A DNA stretch of 64,000 nt from JAXHUH01 sp034211175 (GTDB lineage Bacteria; Actinomycetota; Acidimicrobiia; Acidimicrobiales; CAIXPF01), in assembly GCA_034211175.1 (NCBI GenBank), contig JAXHUH010000205.1, positions 1 to 64,000 of the forward strand, written 5' to 3'. Both the position numbers and the translations under genes were made by a program. This document shows, one piece after another, positions 25,484 through 33,505 of this stretch. The notes beneath the pieces were generated by a model that worked only from the letters and a program-made list of their open reading frames with translations, had not been told where the DNA came from and ran no database searches. Each line of letters begins with the position of its first letter. Positions within the stretch are counted from its first letter, which is position 1.

Positions 25484-26451
25484 CCGACCCGGATCGCCGG
25501 GGGCGGCGAACCGGATCGTCGGCGCCGTTGAGCGTGGACGACGTCCACCAGGCGCTGCTGGAGCAGATCGGGGCCACGGCCTTCCCGGTGGGGGCCCGGC
25601 TTCCGTCGTGCCGGGCGCTGGCCCAGCAGCTCGGGTCGAACCCGTCGACGGTCGATCGGGCGATCCAGCGTTTGGCCGAGGCCGGCCTCGTCCGGACCAT
25701 CCCCCGGCGGGGCACGTTCGTGTCGGCCACCGAGGCCCCCCGGGAGGACGTGCTGGCGTCGCTCAGCCACGACATCGACCGCATCGTGGCCCGGGCGACG
25801 GCCGCCGGTCTCGACCCCGCCGACATCCGCGAGCGGTTCGAGCACGCCATCGAGCGGGCCAACGGGCAACCGTCGGTGGCGTTCGTCGAGTGCAACAAGG
25901 CCGACCTCGAGCACATGGCCGACATGGTCGAGAACGCGACCGGGATCACCGTGGAGCGGATCCTGCTCGACGACGTGGTCGGCACCCGGCTCGACACCCG
26001 CTACGACATCATCGCCGCACCGCTGTTCCACCTCGCCGACGTGGCCGAGTACGTGTCGGGCCTCGATGTGGTCGTCGAGATCAACTTCGTCGCCGCCCCG
26101 ACCGTCCTGCGCCGCCTGGCGATGCTCGGCCCCGACCAGCGGGTCGTGGTCGCAGCGCCGACCCGCCGGGGCCTCGAGCGGATGACGGCGCTGGTGCGCC
26201 AGTACTACCCCGACGACGTCGAGCCGTTCCTCATCGGCACCGACGACCCCGCGAGGTTGGCGGGCGCCGACGCGCTCGTGCGCAGCAACGCTGGCGCGCT
26301 GCCGATCGGCGCGGCGCTCGGCGCGGACGACCCGCGGCCCGAGGAGATCGTGGTCGAGTGGGAACTGGACCCGGGGTTCGTGGCGAGCTTCCGTTCCCGC
26401 GTCGGCGAGGTCCTCGGCCGACGGGTCCGGGCGGACCTCGCCACCGCCTGA
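25480..26451 (+). CDS. GntR-family transcriptional regulator with PBP-like effector domain
   Basis: DNA-binding regulator of 323 residues. Residues about 18-85 form the GntR winged helix: the HTH is RLPSCRALAQQLGSNPSTVDRAIQRL and the wing GLVRTIPRRGTFVS. The remaining 240 residues do not look like FCD or UTRA domains. Segments such as VAFVECNKADLEHMADMVE, TRYDIIAAPLFHLADV and VVVEINFVAA suggest a periplasmic-binding-protein-like fold that could sense a small ligand. Its position at the end of the coupled cluster makes it the best candidate for binding the dyad at 6212-6226. That link is inference. Confidence 0.82.
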   Translation: MTDPDRRGRRTGSSAPLSVDDVHQALLEQIGATAFPVGARLPSCRALAQQLGSNPSTVDRAIQRLAEAGLVRTIPRRGTFVSATEAPREDVLASLSHDIDRIVARATAAGLDPADIRERFEHAIERANGQPSVAFVECNKADLEHMADMVENATGITVERILLDDVVGTRLDTRYDIIAAPLFHLADVAEYVSGLDVVVEINFVAAPTVLRRLAMLGPDQRVVVAAPTRRGLERMTALVRQYYPDDVEPFLIGTDDPARLAGADALVRSNAGALPIGAALGADDPRPEEIVVEWELDPGFVASFRSRVGEVLGRRVRADLATA

Positions 26452-26490
26452 CCCCGGATCGCGCGATCACCGGTCAGCACCGCTCCCTCG

Positions 26491-26787
26491 GTGCGCCGGC
26501 CGGGATGCACGGCTCGTAGCTACGTCGTGTCCATGTTGGGCGAGCACGCCCAGTGGGTGAAGAACGCGCGGGCCGCCGGCGGGCGGGCAGCCATCCGCCA
26601 CAAGGGCCGGACCGAGGTTCGCCCCCACGAGATCCCGGTCGGGGAGCGACCGCCGGTCAGGGCGTACCTCGCCCAGGCGCCTGGTGCCCGGCCCCACATG
26701 CCCGTCGACAAGGACGCCCCGGTCGAGGCGTTCGCCACGGTCGCCGACCGCTTCCCGGCGTTCGAGATCGAGACCATCGCCGCTTGA
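26491..26787 (+). pseudogene. 5'-truncated deazaflavin (F420)-dependent nitroreductase-family fragment
   Basis: From about base 26520 the frame matches the C-terminal half of the small DUF385/deazaflavin-dependent reductases: YVVSMLGEHAQWVKNARAAG, a charged strand, and ERPPVRAYLAQAPGARPHMP with VDKDAPVEAF. The N-terminal half, which holds the usual TTGRKSG-type motif, is missing, and the preceding residues (from GTG 26491) have no family character. Only 40 bases separate the open frame from the GntR stop, and no start with a ribosome site is evident. I read it as the remnant of a deletion or rearrangement. Confidence 0.65.
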
Positions 26788-26840
26788 TCGACGCCGGTCC
26801 CGCCGCCGGCTGATCGATCGAACGGCGCTGACGGTCTCGT

Positions 26841-27335
26841 TCAGTCGAACTGGCGGGCGAGCGTCCGGAGCGCGTCGTCGAACGCCGTGCGTTGCCCGGC
26901 GTCGAGCACCGAGAGGAGGCGCTCCTCGTTCGCGACGTGGTCGGCGACCGCGGCGTCGACGATCGCCCGGCCGCGGTCGGACAGCTCGATCAACCAGCCC
27001 CGCCGGTCCTCCGGGTCGGGTGTGCGGTCGATCAGCTCGGCCTTCGCCAGCCGGTCGAGCCGGTTGGTCATCCCCGCCGGCGAGAGCATGAGCTGACGGG
27101 CGAGCTCGGTCGGTCGGAGGACGAACGGTTCGCCCGAGCGCCGCAGCGCGGCCAGGACGTCGAAGTCGCCGACCGAGATGCCGTGGGTGGCGAACACCTC
27201 CTCGATCGACGTGTTCACGAACGCCATCAGGCGGCCGAGCCGGCCGATCGTGCCCATCGCGTCGAACGCCAGGTCGGGGCGCTCTCGCTCCCACTGCTCG
27301 ACCATCCGGTCCACCGGGTCCCGTGGAGATGCCAC
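26841..27335 (-). CDS. MarR-family transcriptional regulator
   Basis: Dimeric winged-helix repressor of 164 residues. The recognition region is RPTELARQLMLSPAGMTNRLDRLAKAELI near residues 73-103, followed by the wing DPEDRRGWLIELSDRGRAI. The GTG start is used; on the - strand a TAATCT box (27342-27347) lies about 7 bases before it, suggesting a leaderless message. It is divergent from the NTF2-like gene, with only 63 bases between starts. Autoregulation and control of the neighbour are likely. Confidence 0.88.
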   Translation of the reverse strand: MASPRDPVDRMVEQWERERPDLAFDAMGTIGRLGRLMAFVNTSIEEVFATHGISVGDFDVLAALRRSGEPFVLRPTELARQLMLSPAGMTNRLDRLAKAELIDRTPDPEDRRGWLIELSDRGRAIVDAAVADHVANEERLLSVLDAGQRTAFDDALRTLARQFD

Positions 27336-27363
27336 ACCTCCAGATTATTCGATGCCGTACATC

Positions 27364-27392
27364 TTGACGACGAACTACGTGCGCCGTATATT
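27364..27392 (+). promoter_or_regulatory. Near-consensus leaderless promoter of the NTF2-like gene
   Basis: TTGACG (27364-27369) and TATATT (27387-27392) are spaced by exactly 17 bases in a locally AT-rich stretch. The ATG at 27399 falls about 7 bases after the -10 box, at the expected transcription start, so the mRNA should be leaderless. A small dyad TACG-TGCGC-CGTA (27376-27388) overlaps the spacer and -10 and could be the operator of the divergent MarR protein. Confidence 0.7.
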
Positions 27393-27398
27393 TCGGCC

Positions 27399-27818
27399 AT
27401 GAATAATCAACTCACCGAAGTATCGCCGGATGCGGAGCGGACCTCGCTCGTCGAGCGGCTCTACGGGGCGATCGCGGCCGGCGACGTCGACGGCGCGGTG
27501 TCCGTCCTCGCCCCCGACGTCGAGCTGCACGTGCCGGGGACCCACCAGTTGGCCGGCGAGCACCGGGGGCCCGACGCCGTGGTCGCCTTCGCCGCGGCGA
27601 CCCGGGCGCTGACCGACGACGGCGAGCACATCGAGGTCCTCGACGTGCTCGAGGGCCGCGACCACGTCGCCGTCCTGGCCGTCGTGCGGGCCGAGCGGGA
27701 CGGCCGGGCACCGCTCGAGAACCGCACCGTTCACGTGCTGGCGACGAGCGGCGGCCGCATCGACGCCATCTGGCTGCACAACTTCGACGACGTGGCCGTC
27801 AACGAGTTCTGGAGCTGA
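27399..27818 (+). CDS. SnoaL/NTF2-like small protein
   Basis: A 139-residue protein of the NTF2-like fold: helix-rich start (ERTSLVERLYGAIAAGDVDGAVSVLAPDVELHVPG), then alternating strands ending in IDAIWLHNFDDVAVNEFW. Family members are ketosteroid isomerase-like enzymes or ligand-binding proteins, and no catalytic pair can be assigned with confidence. It is transcribed from a leaderless promoter divergent to marR and may detoxify, or be induced by, the MarR ligand. Confidence 0.78.
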   Translation: MNNQLTEVSPDAERTSLVERLYGAIAAGDVDGAVSVLAPDVELHVPGTHQLAGEHRGPDAVVAFAAATRALTDDGEHIEVLDVLEGRDHVAVLAVVRAERDGRAPLENRTVHVLATSGGRIDAIWLHNFDDVAVNEFWS

Positions 27819-27915
27819 AGCCGGGATCCGGCCCGCCGCGGGCGACACCTCCGGAGGCCGGGCGTCGCCACCTTCCGGTACCGACGGTTCGGGTCGCCGG
27901 GCCTATCGTGGGCCG

Positions 27916-28794
27916 ATGCTGAGCCCCACGCAGGTCGAGCAGTTCCGCCGGGACGGGTTCCTGGTGCTCGAGGGCTTCGCCGCCGAGGGAGACCTCGCCG
28001 CGCTGCGGGCGCGGGCCGACGAGCTCGTCCGGGCGTGGGAGCCGTCGACCGAGCGCACCGTGTTCACGACCAACGAGCAGGCCCGCGCCTCCAACGCCGA
28101 GTTCCTGTCGAGCGGCTCGAAGATCTGGTGCTTCTTCGAGGAGGAGGCGTTCGACGAGGCCGGCGAGCTGCGCCAGGCCAAGGAACGCAGCATCAACAAG
28201 CTCGGCCACGCGATGCACGATCTCGACCCGGTCTTCGAGCGGTTCACCTACACGCCGGAGCTGGCCGCGGTCGCCGCCGACATCGGTCTGGCCGACGCGC
28301 TCGTGCTGCAGAGCATGTACATCTTCAAGCAGCCCGGCATCGGCGGCGAGGTGACCTGCCACCAGGACGCCACCTTCCTCTACACCGACCCGATCACCGT
28401 CACCGGCTTCTGGTTCGCGCTCGAGGACGCCACGCTCGAGAACGGGTGCCTGTGGGCGGCGCCCGGCGGCCACCGCACCGGGCTGCGCAGCGTGTTCCGC
28501 CGCACCGGCGCGATGGGTGACGACGACGGCACCGAGACCGTCGAGCTCGACCCGACGCCGCTGCCGACGGTGCCCGACAACCTCGTGCCCCTGGAGGTGC
28601 CGGCGGGGACGTTGGTGGTCCTCGATGGCCGGCTGCCGCACTACAGCGCCACGAACCGCTCGCCGCGCAGCCGCCACGCGTACACGGTGCACTGCATCTC
28701 GGCGTCCGCCGACTACCCGGCCTGGAACTGGCTCCGACGCCCGGCGGACCTGCCGCTCCGCTCCCTCGGCGGCGTCGCCGCGTCGGCGGCCTGA
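27916..28794 (+). CDS. Phytanoyl-CoA dioxygenase (PhyH/PHYHD1-like) family protein
   Basis: Fe(II)/2-oxoglutarate-dependent dioxygenase of 292 residues. The metal pair H-x-D is in VTCHQDATFLYT near residue 152, and the distal His is in GRLPHYSATNRSPRSRHAYTVH near residue 240, whose Arg would hold 2-oxoglutarate. The N-terminus, starting LSPTQVEQFRRDGFLVLEGF, is characteristic. No ribosome site precedes ATG 27916; TATCGT at 27904-27909 may give another leaderless start. No pathway neighbours are evident. Confidence 0.85.
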   Translation: MLSPTQVEQFRRDGFLVLEGFAAEGDLAALRARADELVRAWEPSTERTVFTTNEQARASNAEFLSSGSKIWCFFEEEAFDEAGELRQAKERSINKLGHAMHDLDPVFERFTYTPELAAVAADIGLADALVLQSMYIFKQPGIGGEVTCHQDATFLYTDPITVTGFWFALEDATLENGCLWAAPGGHRTGLRSVFRRTGAMGDDDGTETVELDPTPLPTVPDNLVPLEVPAGTLVVLDGRLPHYSATNRSPRSRHAYTVHCISASADYPAWNWLRRPADLPLRSLGGVAASAA

Positions 28795-28861
28795 CCGGCC
28801 ACGCGCGGCCGGCGCCGCAGGTCGCGCCAGCCGAGGTCGACGGGCGCGAGACAATCGCCGG

Positions 28862-30901
28862 GTGAGCATCTCCGACGAGGACCTCCGTTCGACCGCCGGC
28901 GAGGTGGTCGGCACCGGGATGATGTCGGTCGACGCCATCGCCGCCGCGCTCGCGGACCGCACGGGTGGCGAGGTGCCGGCGGACCGCGTGGAGCGCGTGC
29001 TGGCCGCCGGATGGTCGTTCGTCGAGATCGACGGCGGCCTGGCCCACGTACCGTCGCTGGTGGCCGACACCGCGTGGGCCGTCGAGCTCGACGAGGCTTC
29101 GTCCTCGGAGGGGGTCGTGCCCTTCTACCCGGACCTCGCGCCGCTCGCCCGATGGATGGCCGACGTCGGCGAGCTCCCGCTGGTCGACGACGCGGGCTCG
29201 GTGATCGGCTCGGTGCGATGGTCGGTCAGCGACCGCGACGGGCGGACGACCGACGTCCTGGCCGGCCCGGACGGTTGGCTGGGCGCGTCGGGGCCCGGGC
29301 CGGTCGTGGTGTCGGTCACCGCCGCCGGGGTCCGGGTCGCGCCGGCCACGACCCCGGTGCCGGCGCCGAGCGACGGCCAGGTCGAGGCGATCCGGTCGGC
29401 GTTCGCGGCGATCGCGGAGCGGCTCGAGGTCGACATGGGCCGGTCGGAGCCGGTCGAGCTGCGCATCGCGCCGATCGATGACCTGGCGGCGCGGGCGCTG
29501 GCGGGCGATCGCGCCCCGTTCGTCGGCACGACGGTGGCGCCGCTGCCCGCCCTCCTCGAGGCGGCCGGGCTCGAGCACCGGGACGACACCGTCGCCGAGG
29601 CGGGCATCGAGTGGGGTGCGCTGCGGTCGTGGCGGGTGCGGGAGCGGCTCATGGACGAGCACGGCCTCGACGCCGAGGCGGCCAAGACGCTCTTCGCCGT
29701 GTTGGCGGTGACGACCATGTTCGTCGCCGACGAGGACCCCGACGCGCTCGGTGTGGGGGAGGAGGAGCGGGCCGCCGTGGCCCTCATGGTGGCCCTGGCG
29801 TTGAGCCACGGGCCGAGCGCCGATGCGTTCTGGGCCGAGACCGTCGGGCGTGGCGTCGACGCCGAGGTCATCGGCCGGTTCGAGCGGGGCATCGCCGCCG
29901 GGTACACGCTGGGGACCGCCACGCCGATCGGGCTGGCGTGGCTCCGGGCCCGCTGCCTGGAGGCGGGCGGCGACGCGGCCGGTGCGGTCGCCGAGCTGGA
30001 GCAGGCGCTGCGGGACGACACGGCCCACGTGCCGGCGCTGGTCGACCTCGCGGGGTTCGCCGCCGACCGCAGCGAGGCCGCGGCCGCGTTCGCCTTCCTG
30101 CGCCGGAGCGGTGTGACCGACCACGACCACTCCCATCACGATCACGCCCACGGTCATGCCAACCACGATCACGCCCATGACGACGCCGACGAGCAGGCGA
30201 GCCTCGTCGAGGGTCATCTGCTGGTGGAGGAGGTCCGGTGGTTCGCCGAGCACCGGCCGTCGGCGATGGCGGGCCGCAACGAGCGCTGCCCGTGCGGGTC
30301 GGGCCGCAAGTACAAGGTGTGCCACCTCGGCCGGGAGCTGCACCCGCTGGAGGATCGGGCGTACTGGCTGGTCACGAAGGCGGAGCGGTTCCTACGGCGA
30401 CGTCACCCGGGGCGGGTAGAGGAACTGGCGTCGATGATCGCCGACCCGGTGACCTCACCCCGAGCCCACGCCGCGCTGCACGGCGCGGCGTTCGTGGCCG
30501 ACCTGGCGTTGCACGAGGGCGGCGTGTTCGCCGAGTTCCTCGCCGCCCGCGCCCCGCTGCTGCCCGACGACGAACGGCGGATCGGTGAGCGGTGGCTCGA
30601 CAGGAAGCGGTCGCTGTTCGAGCTGGAGCGCGTGACCGACGACCGGATCGTGTTGCGCGACCTGATCACCGACGAGCACGTGACCGTGGCCAACCTGTTG
30701 CGGACCGGCACGCTCGACGAGGGCCGCGTCATCGTCGGGCGGCCGGTGCCGGTCGACGACGAGCAGCGGGCGTTCACCGGGTTCCTCCCCGTGGAGGCGG
30801 CCGACGTGCCGCTCGTGCGGGCGGCGATCGTTGCGGGCGACCCCGACGGCCTGGCGGTCGCGCTCGGTCAGGCGCTCGCCGGCGGCAGCACGACGCGCTG
30901 A
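28862..30901 (+). CDS. SEC-C motif protein with TPR-like region and His-rich segment (paralogue 1)
   Basis: 679-residue protein with GTG start. The N-terminal 350 residues are uncharacterised. A helical repeat (AWLRARCLEAGGDAAGAVAELEQAL) around residues 360-400 is TPR-like. A His/Asp-rich stretch near residues 420-440 (DHDHSHHDHAHGHANHDHAH) precedes the zinc-binding SEC-C motif RCPCGSGRKYKVCH near residue 475. The order and many segments match the larger gene at 34302, so the two are paralogues. SEC-C modules usually tether proteins to nucleic acid-associated complexes or to SecB-like partners. Function unknown. Confidence 0.75.
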   Translation: MSISDEDLRSTAGEVVGTGMMSVDAIAAALADRTGGEVPADRVERVLAAGWSFVEIDGGLAHVPSLVADTAWAVELDEASSSEGVVPFYPDLAPLARWMADVGELPLVDDAGSVIGSVRWSVSDRDGRTTDVLAGPDGWLGASGPGPVVVSVTAAGVRVAPATTPVPAPSDGQVEAIRSAFAAIAERLEVDMGRSEPVELRIAPIDDLAARALAGDRAPFVGTTVAPLPALLEAAGLEHRDDTVAEAGIEWGALRSWRVRERLMDEHGLDAEAAKTLFAVLAVTTMFVADEDPDALGVGEEERAAVALMVALALSHGPSADAFWAETVGRGVDAEVIGRFERGIAAGYTLGTATPIGLAWLRARCLEAGGDAAGAVAELEQALRDDTAHVPALVDLAGFAADRSEAAAAFAFLRRSGVTDHDHSHHDHAHGHANHDHAHDDADEQASLVEGHLLVEEVRWFAEHRPSAMAGRNERCPCGSGRKYKVCHLGRELHPLEDRAYWLVTKAERFLRRRHPGRVEELASMIADPVTSPRAHAALHGAAFVADLALHEGGVFAEFLAARAPLLPDDERRIGERWLDRKRSLFELERVTDDRIVLRDLITDEHVTVANLLRTGTLDEGRVIVGRPVPVDDEQRAFTGFLPVEAADVPLVRAAIVAGDPDGLAVALGQALAGGSTTR

Positions 30902-30914
30902 GCGCGGCCGGGCG

Positions 30915-31403
30915 TCAGAACCCGACGAGCGCGTCCTCGGCGCGGGCCTGGCCGCGGCGGACGATGTCCTTGCCGAACGGGAACAGCGCGAGCGGGATCA
31001 GCTTGAAGTTCCCGATGCCCAACGGGATCCCGATGATCGTGATGCACAGGAGCACGCCGAGGAGCAGGTGGGCGAGCGCCAGCCAGAACCCGGCGAGGAT
31101 GAACCACAGGACGTTGCCGACGAGCGACAGCGCCGTGGAGCTCCGCCGGGCGTCGACCACGACCCGCCCGAACGGCCACAGGGAGAACGCGGCGAGCTTG
31201 AAGCTCTGGATGCCGAACGGGATGCCGATGATGGTCACGATCATCGCGATCCCGGCGCCGACGTAGCCGAGGAACAACCAGAAGCCGGACAGGACGACCC
31301 ACAGGATGTTGAGGAGTGTGGACACCGCTCCGGGGCCGTCGTCGCGCCGCTCCGGTGGCTCGCCGGAGCCGGCCGTTCGGATCGCCCCCTCGCTCGCGTT
31401 CAC
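30915..31403 (-). CDS. yccF: YccF-family inner-membrane protein
   Basis: 162-residue membrane protein built of two homologous YccF units. Each has a hydrophobic segment followed by the same signature: TIIGIPFGIQSFKLAAFSLWPFG near residue 60 and TIIGIPLGIGNFKLIPLALFPFG near residue 130. A 25-residue hydrophilic N-terminus precedes them. It is convergent with the SEC-C gene. The family's role is unknown; some members are fused to or near transport proteins. Confidence 0.85.
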   Translation of the reverse strand: MNASEGAIRTAGSGEPPERRDDGPGAVSTLLNILWVVLSGFWLFLGYVGAGIAMIVTIIGIPFGIQSFKLAAFSLWPFGRVVVDARRSSTALSLVGNVLWFILAGFWLALAHLLLGVLLCITIIGIPLGIGNFKLIPLALFPFGKDIVRRGQARAEDALVGF

Positions 31404-31609
31404 CGTTCCACCTCGTCGATCCTCGCTGCGGTGAGCCGACGCTAGCTCGCGACACGCCGTTGCTGCGCCACGAAACGGTGTGGCGGGCGGGTGGGCAGCG
31501 TTCGGGCCGGACGGTCTCGAAACGCGTACAGCTCAATCGGCCCGTCCGCCGTCCGATTGGGCAGGTGCGGGCGCGGGTGGGCTGCGCCGGTGCGTCGGGA
31601 GGACGGTCA

Positions 31610-32836
31610 GTGGCGGACGACGAGGGGGACGATGTCCGGGAGGGGTTCCACCTCGGGCTCGCGGGCGCGTTCGCTCTGCAACGCGCCCTCGTCCGGCGGA
31701 TCGACGACCGGTTGCTGGTCGCGCTCGAGGCGCAGGTCCTGGAAGGCGCCGACAACCGGGCGGAGATCCGGTGGCTCGCGGCGCGGCTCGAGCGGCTCCA
31801 CCCCCGCGGCGGCACGGTCGAGCCCTCCGAGGTGGACGTCGAGCTCGAGGTGCTCTGCGCGCGGGCGGCGCGTCAGGCCGTGGCGTCGACCGCCCCGGTC
31901 CGGTTCGGCGGCGGGGCCGCGCCGGTCGGCCCGGTCGATCCGCCGGCGGCCTTCGAGCCCTACGAGGCGGTCCTGTCGACCGACGACGTGCGGCGCCTGC
32001 GCAACGAGTTCGACGGGTCGCATCTCGCCTGGACCGACGCCGACGTCCGGGCGGTGGCCGCGGCCGGCCTGCTCGCCGCGATGGCCGAGGCGCTGCTGGC
32101 GCGGGTGCCCCGGGCCCTCGAGAGCGGCGCCCGCGGCGAGGTGGCCGAGCCGGTGCTGCGTTGGTTGGCCGACGAGCCGTCGAGCTCCGACGTCGGGTGG
32201 TCCGACGCGTGGATGGAGCGCCTGGCGGCGCACCGGCGGGAGCCCTACCGCGGGCCGGAGGGCGGTTCCGTCCTCGGGTTCGCGCTCGCGATCCTCGACG
32301 TCGTCGAGGGCCGGGCCCGTGGGGACGTGCAGGTGCCGATGGTCGGTCGCCTCTCCGGGGCCACGATCGGTCGGGCCGTCCGCACCGATCGCGGCGGTCT
32401 CGGCGGCCTCGGCGGCGACGGCGCCGCCGGCCCCTCGCCGGCGGTGGACGTGGCGCTCGTCGCCGTCGAGGTGGTGTTCCCGGCGCTCGTGGCCGGGCGG
32501 GGTGCCGGCCTCGACGGCGACGCGCTGGCGCCGACGGCGCGAGCGTTGAAGCGCCGGTTCATGCTCCTCGTCGCGCACGGGATCGCCTGCCTGGCGAACG
32601 CCGGGGTGATCGAGCTGTGGCGGAGCGACCCGTCGACGCTCGATGCCGACGAGGTGCGGTCGCTGGTCCGTCGGGTGATGCCCACGGTTCGGGACCTGCT
32701 GGTCGGTCCCGATGTCTCGCTCCGTCATCTGCGCTCGGCCACCGATGCCGAGTGGTTCCGGCTGGTGACGTCGGCGCACGCGCTGGCCGCCGGCCGCCAG
32801 CTGGAGGTCGACGGGGTCGTCGTCCTCGGCACCTGA
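31610..32836 (+). CDS. Uncharacterised protein, 408 residues
   Basis: The start is GTG 31610, supported by GGGAGG at 31598-31603. The protein looks helical and charged, with no signal peptide and no convincing membrane segment. A Gly-rich linker (LGGLGGLGGDGAAG) near residue 265 divides it into an N-terminal part and a hydrophobic helical part that includes VDVALVAVEVVFPALVAGRG. I recognise no domain. Codon use matches its neighbours, and the third-position GC pattern supports it as a real gene. It stands alone between yccF (divergent) and the toxin-antitoxin pair (convergent). Confidence 0.6.
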   Translation: MADDEGDDVREGFHLGLAGAFALQRALVRRIDDRLLVALEAQVLEGADNRAEIRWLAARLERLHPRGGTVEPSEVDVELEVLCARAARQAVASTAPVRFGGGAAPVGPVDPPAAFEPYEAVLSTDDVRRLRNEFDGSHLAWTDADVRAVAAAGLLAAMAEALLARVPRALESGARGEVAEPVLRWLADEPSSSDVGWSDAWMERLAAHRREPYRGPEGGSVLGFALAILDVVEGRARGDVQVPMVGRLSGATIGRAVRTDRGGLGGLGGDGAAGPSPAVDVALVAVEVVFPALVAGRGAGLDGDALAPTARALKRRFMLLVAHGIACLANAGVIELWRSDPSTLDADEVRSLVRRVMPTVRDLLVGPDVSLRHLRSATDAEWFRLVTSAHALAAGRQLEVDGVVVLGT

Positions 32837-32944
32837 TCCCAGCCGCTCGGCAACCCACTCCGCTCCGGCTCCCGGGTCTGTCGCGACGGGCCACGTCCGG
32901 CACCCGGTTCGGCAGCGTCGTCGCGTGCGGCGTCGCAACCGTGC

Positions 32945-33502
32945 TCAGTCGGGTGCCGGGTGCCGGCGCCACGGGGTGGTGAGCTCGGCGTCGGTGACCT
33001 TGACCTGCTCGTGGAGGTCGCCGGGCTCCTGGCGTCGGCGCCGGGCGGCGGCCATGAACCGGTCCCAGGGCCCCGACGGGCGGGGGTTGCGGGGCCGTGA
33101 CCAGAAGATCTCGCAGCGGCCCGGTGTCGCTCGGCGGAGCGCGGCGGGCAGGTCGAGGAGCAGCGCCCCCGTCGTACGGAGCGGGTCGTCGCCGACGCCG
33201 TCGACGGCGAAGACGCTCATCCGGGTCTTCCACACCGCCGCGAGCACGTCGGGGTTGCGGAGCATGCGTCCGTTGCCGGTGACGAGCCAGTCGTAGCCCT
33301 CCTGGTGGAGCGCGAGGACGAGCCGGCGGTCGCTCAGCTCGACGAGCCCCGGGTCGATGTCGGCCAGCGCGACGAGCTCGATGGCGACCTCGGCGGTGGC
33401 CACCAGCTCGGCCAGCATCGGGCGGAGCGGTGCGGGGACGGCGACGTCGAGCGCGAGGCGCAGGGGCGCAACGCCGTCGGTATCGCCGTCGGCGTCGGTC
33501 AT
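32945..33502 (-). CDS. VapC45-like PIN-domain toxin
   Basis: 185-residue protein resembling the PIN-like family of mycobacterial VapC45. It has acidic positions expected for a metal-dependent RNase: ALDVAVPAPL near residue 17, and DRRLVLALHQEGYDWLVTGNGRML with LALHQEG and TGNG strands typical of PIN-like folds. It begins 3 bases after the stop of the DUF433-type gene, in the usual antitoxin-then-toxin order. The C-terminal 60 residues are Arg-rich. RNase activity is expected from the family; the RNA target is unknown. Confidence 0.68.
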   Translation of the reverse strand: MTDADGDTDGVAPLRLALDVAVPAPLRPMLAELVATAEVAIELVALADIDPGLVELSDRRLVLALHQEGYDWLVTGNGRMLRNPDVLAAVWKTRMSVFAVDGVGDDPLRTTGALLLDLPAALRRATPGRCEIFWSRPRNPRPSGPWDRFMAAARRRRQEPGDLHEQVKVTDAELTTPWRRHPAPD

Positions 33503-33505
33503 GGG

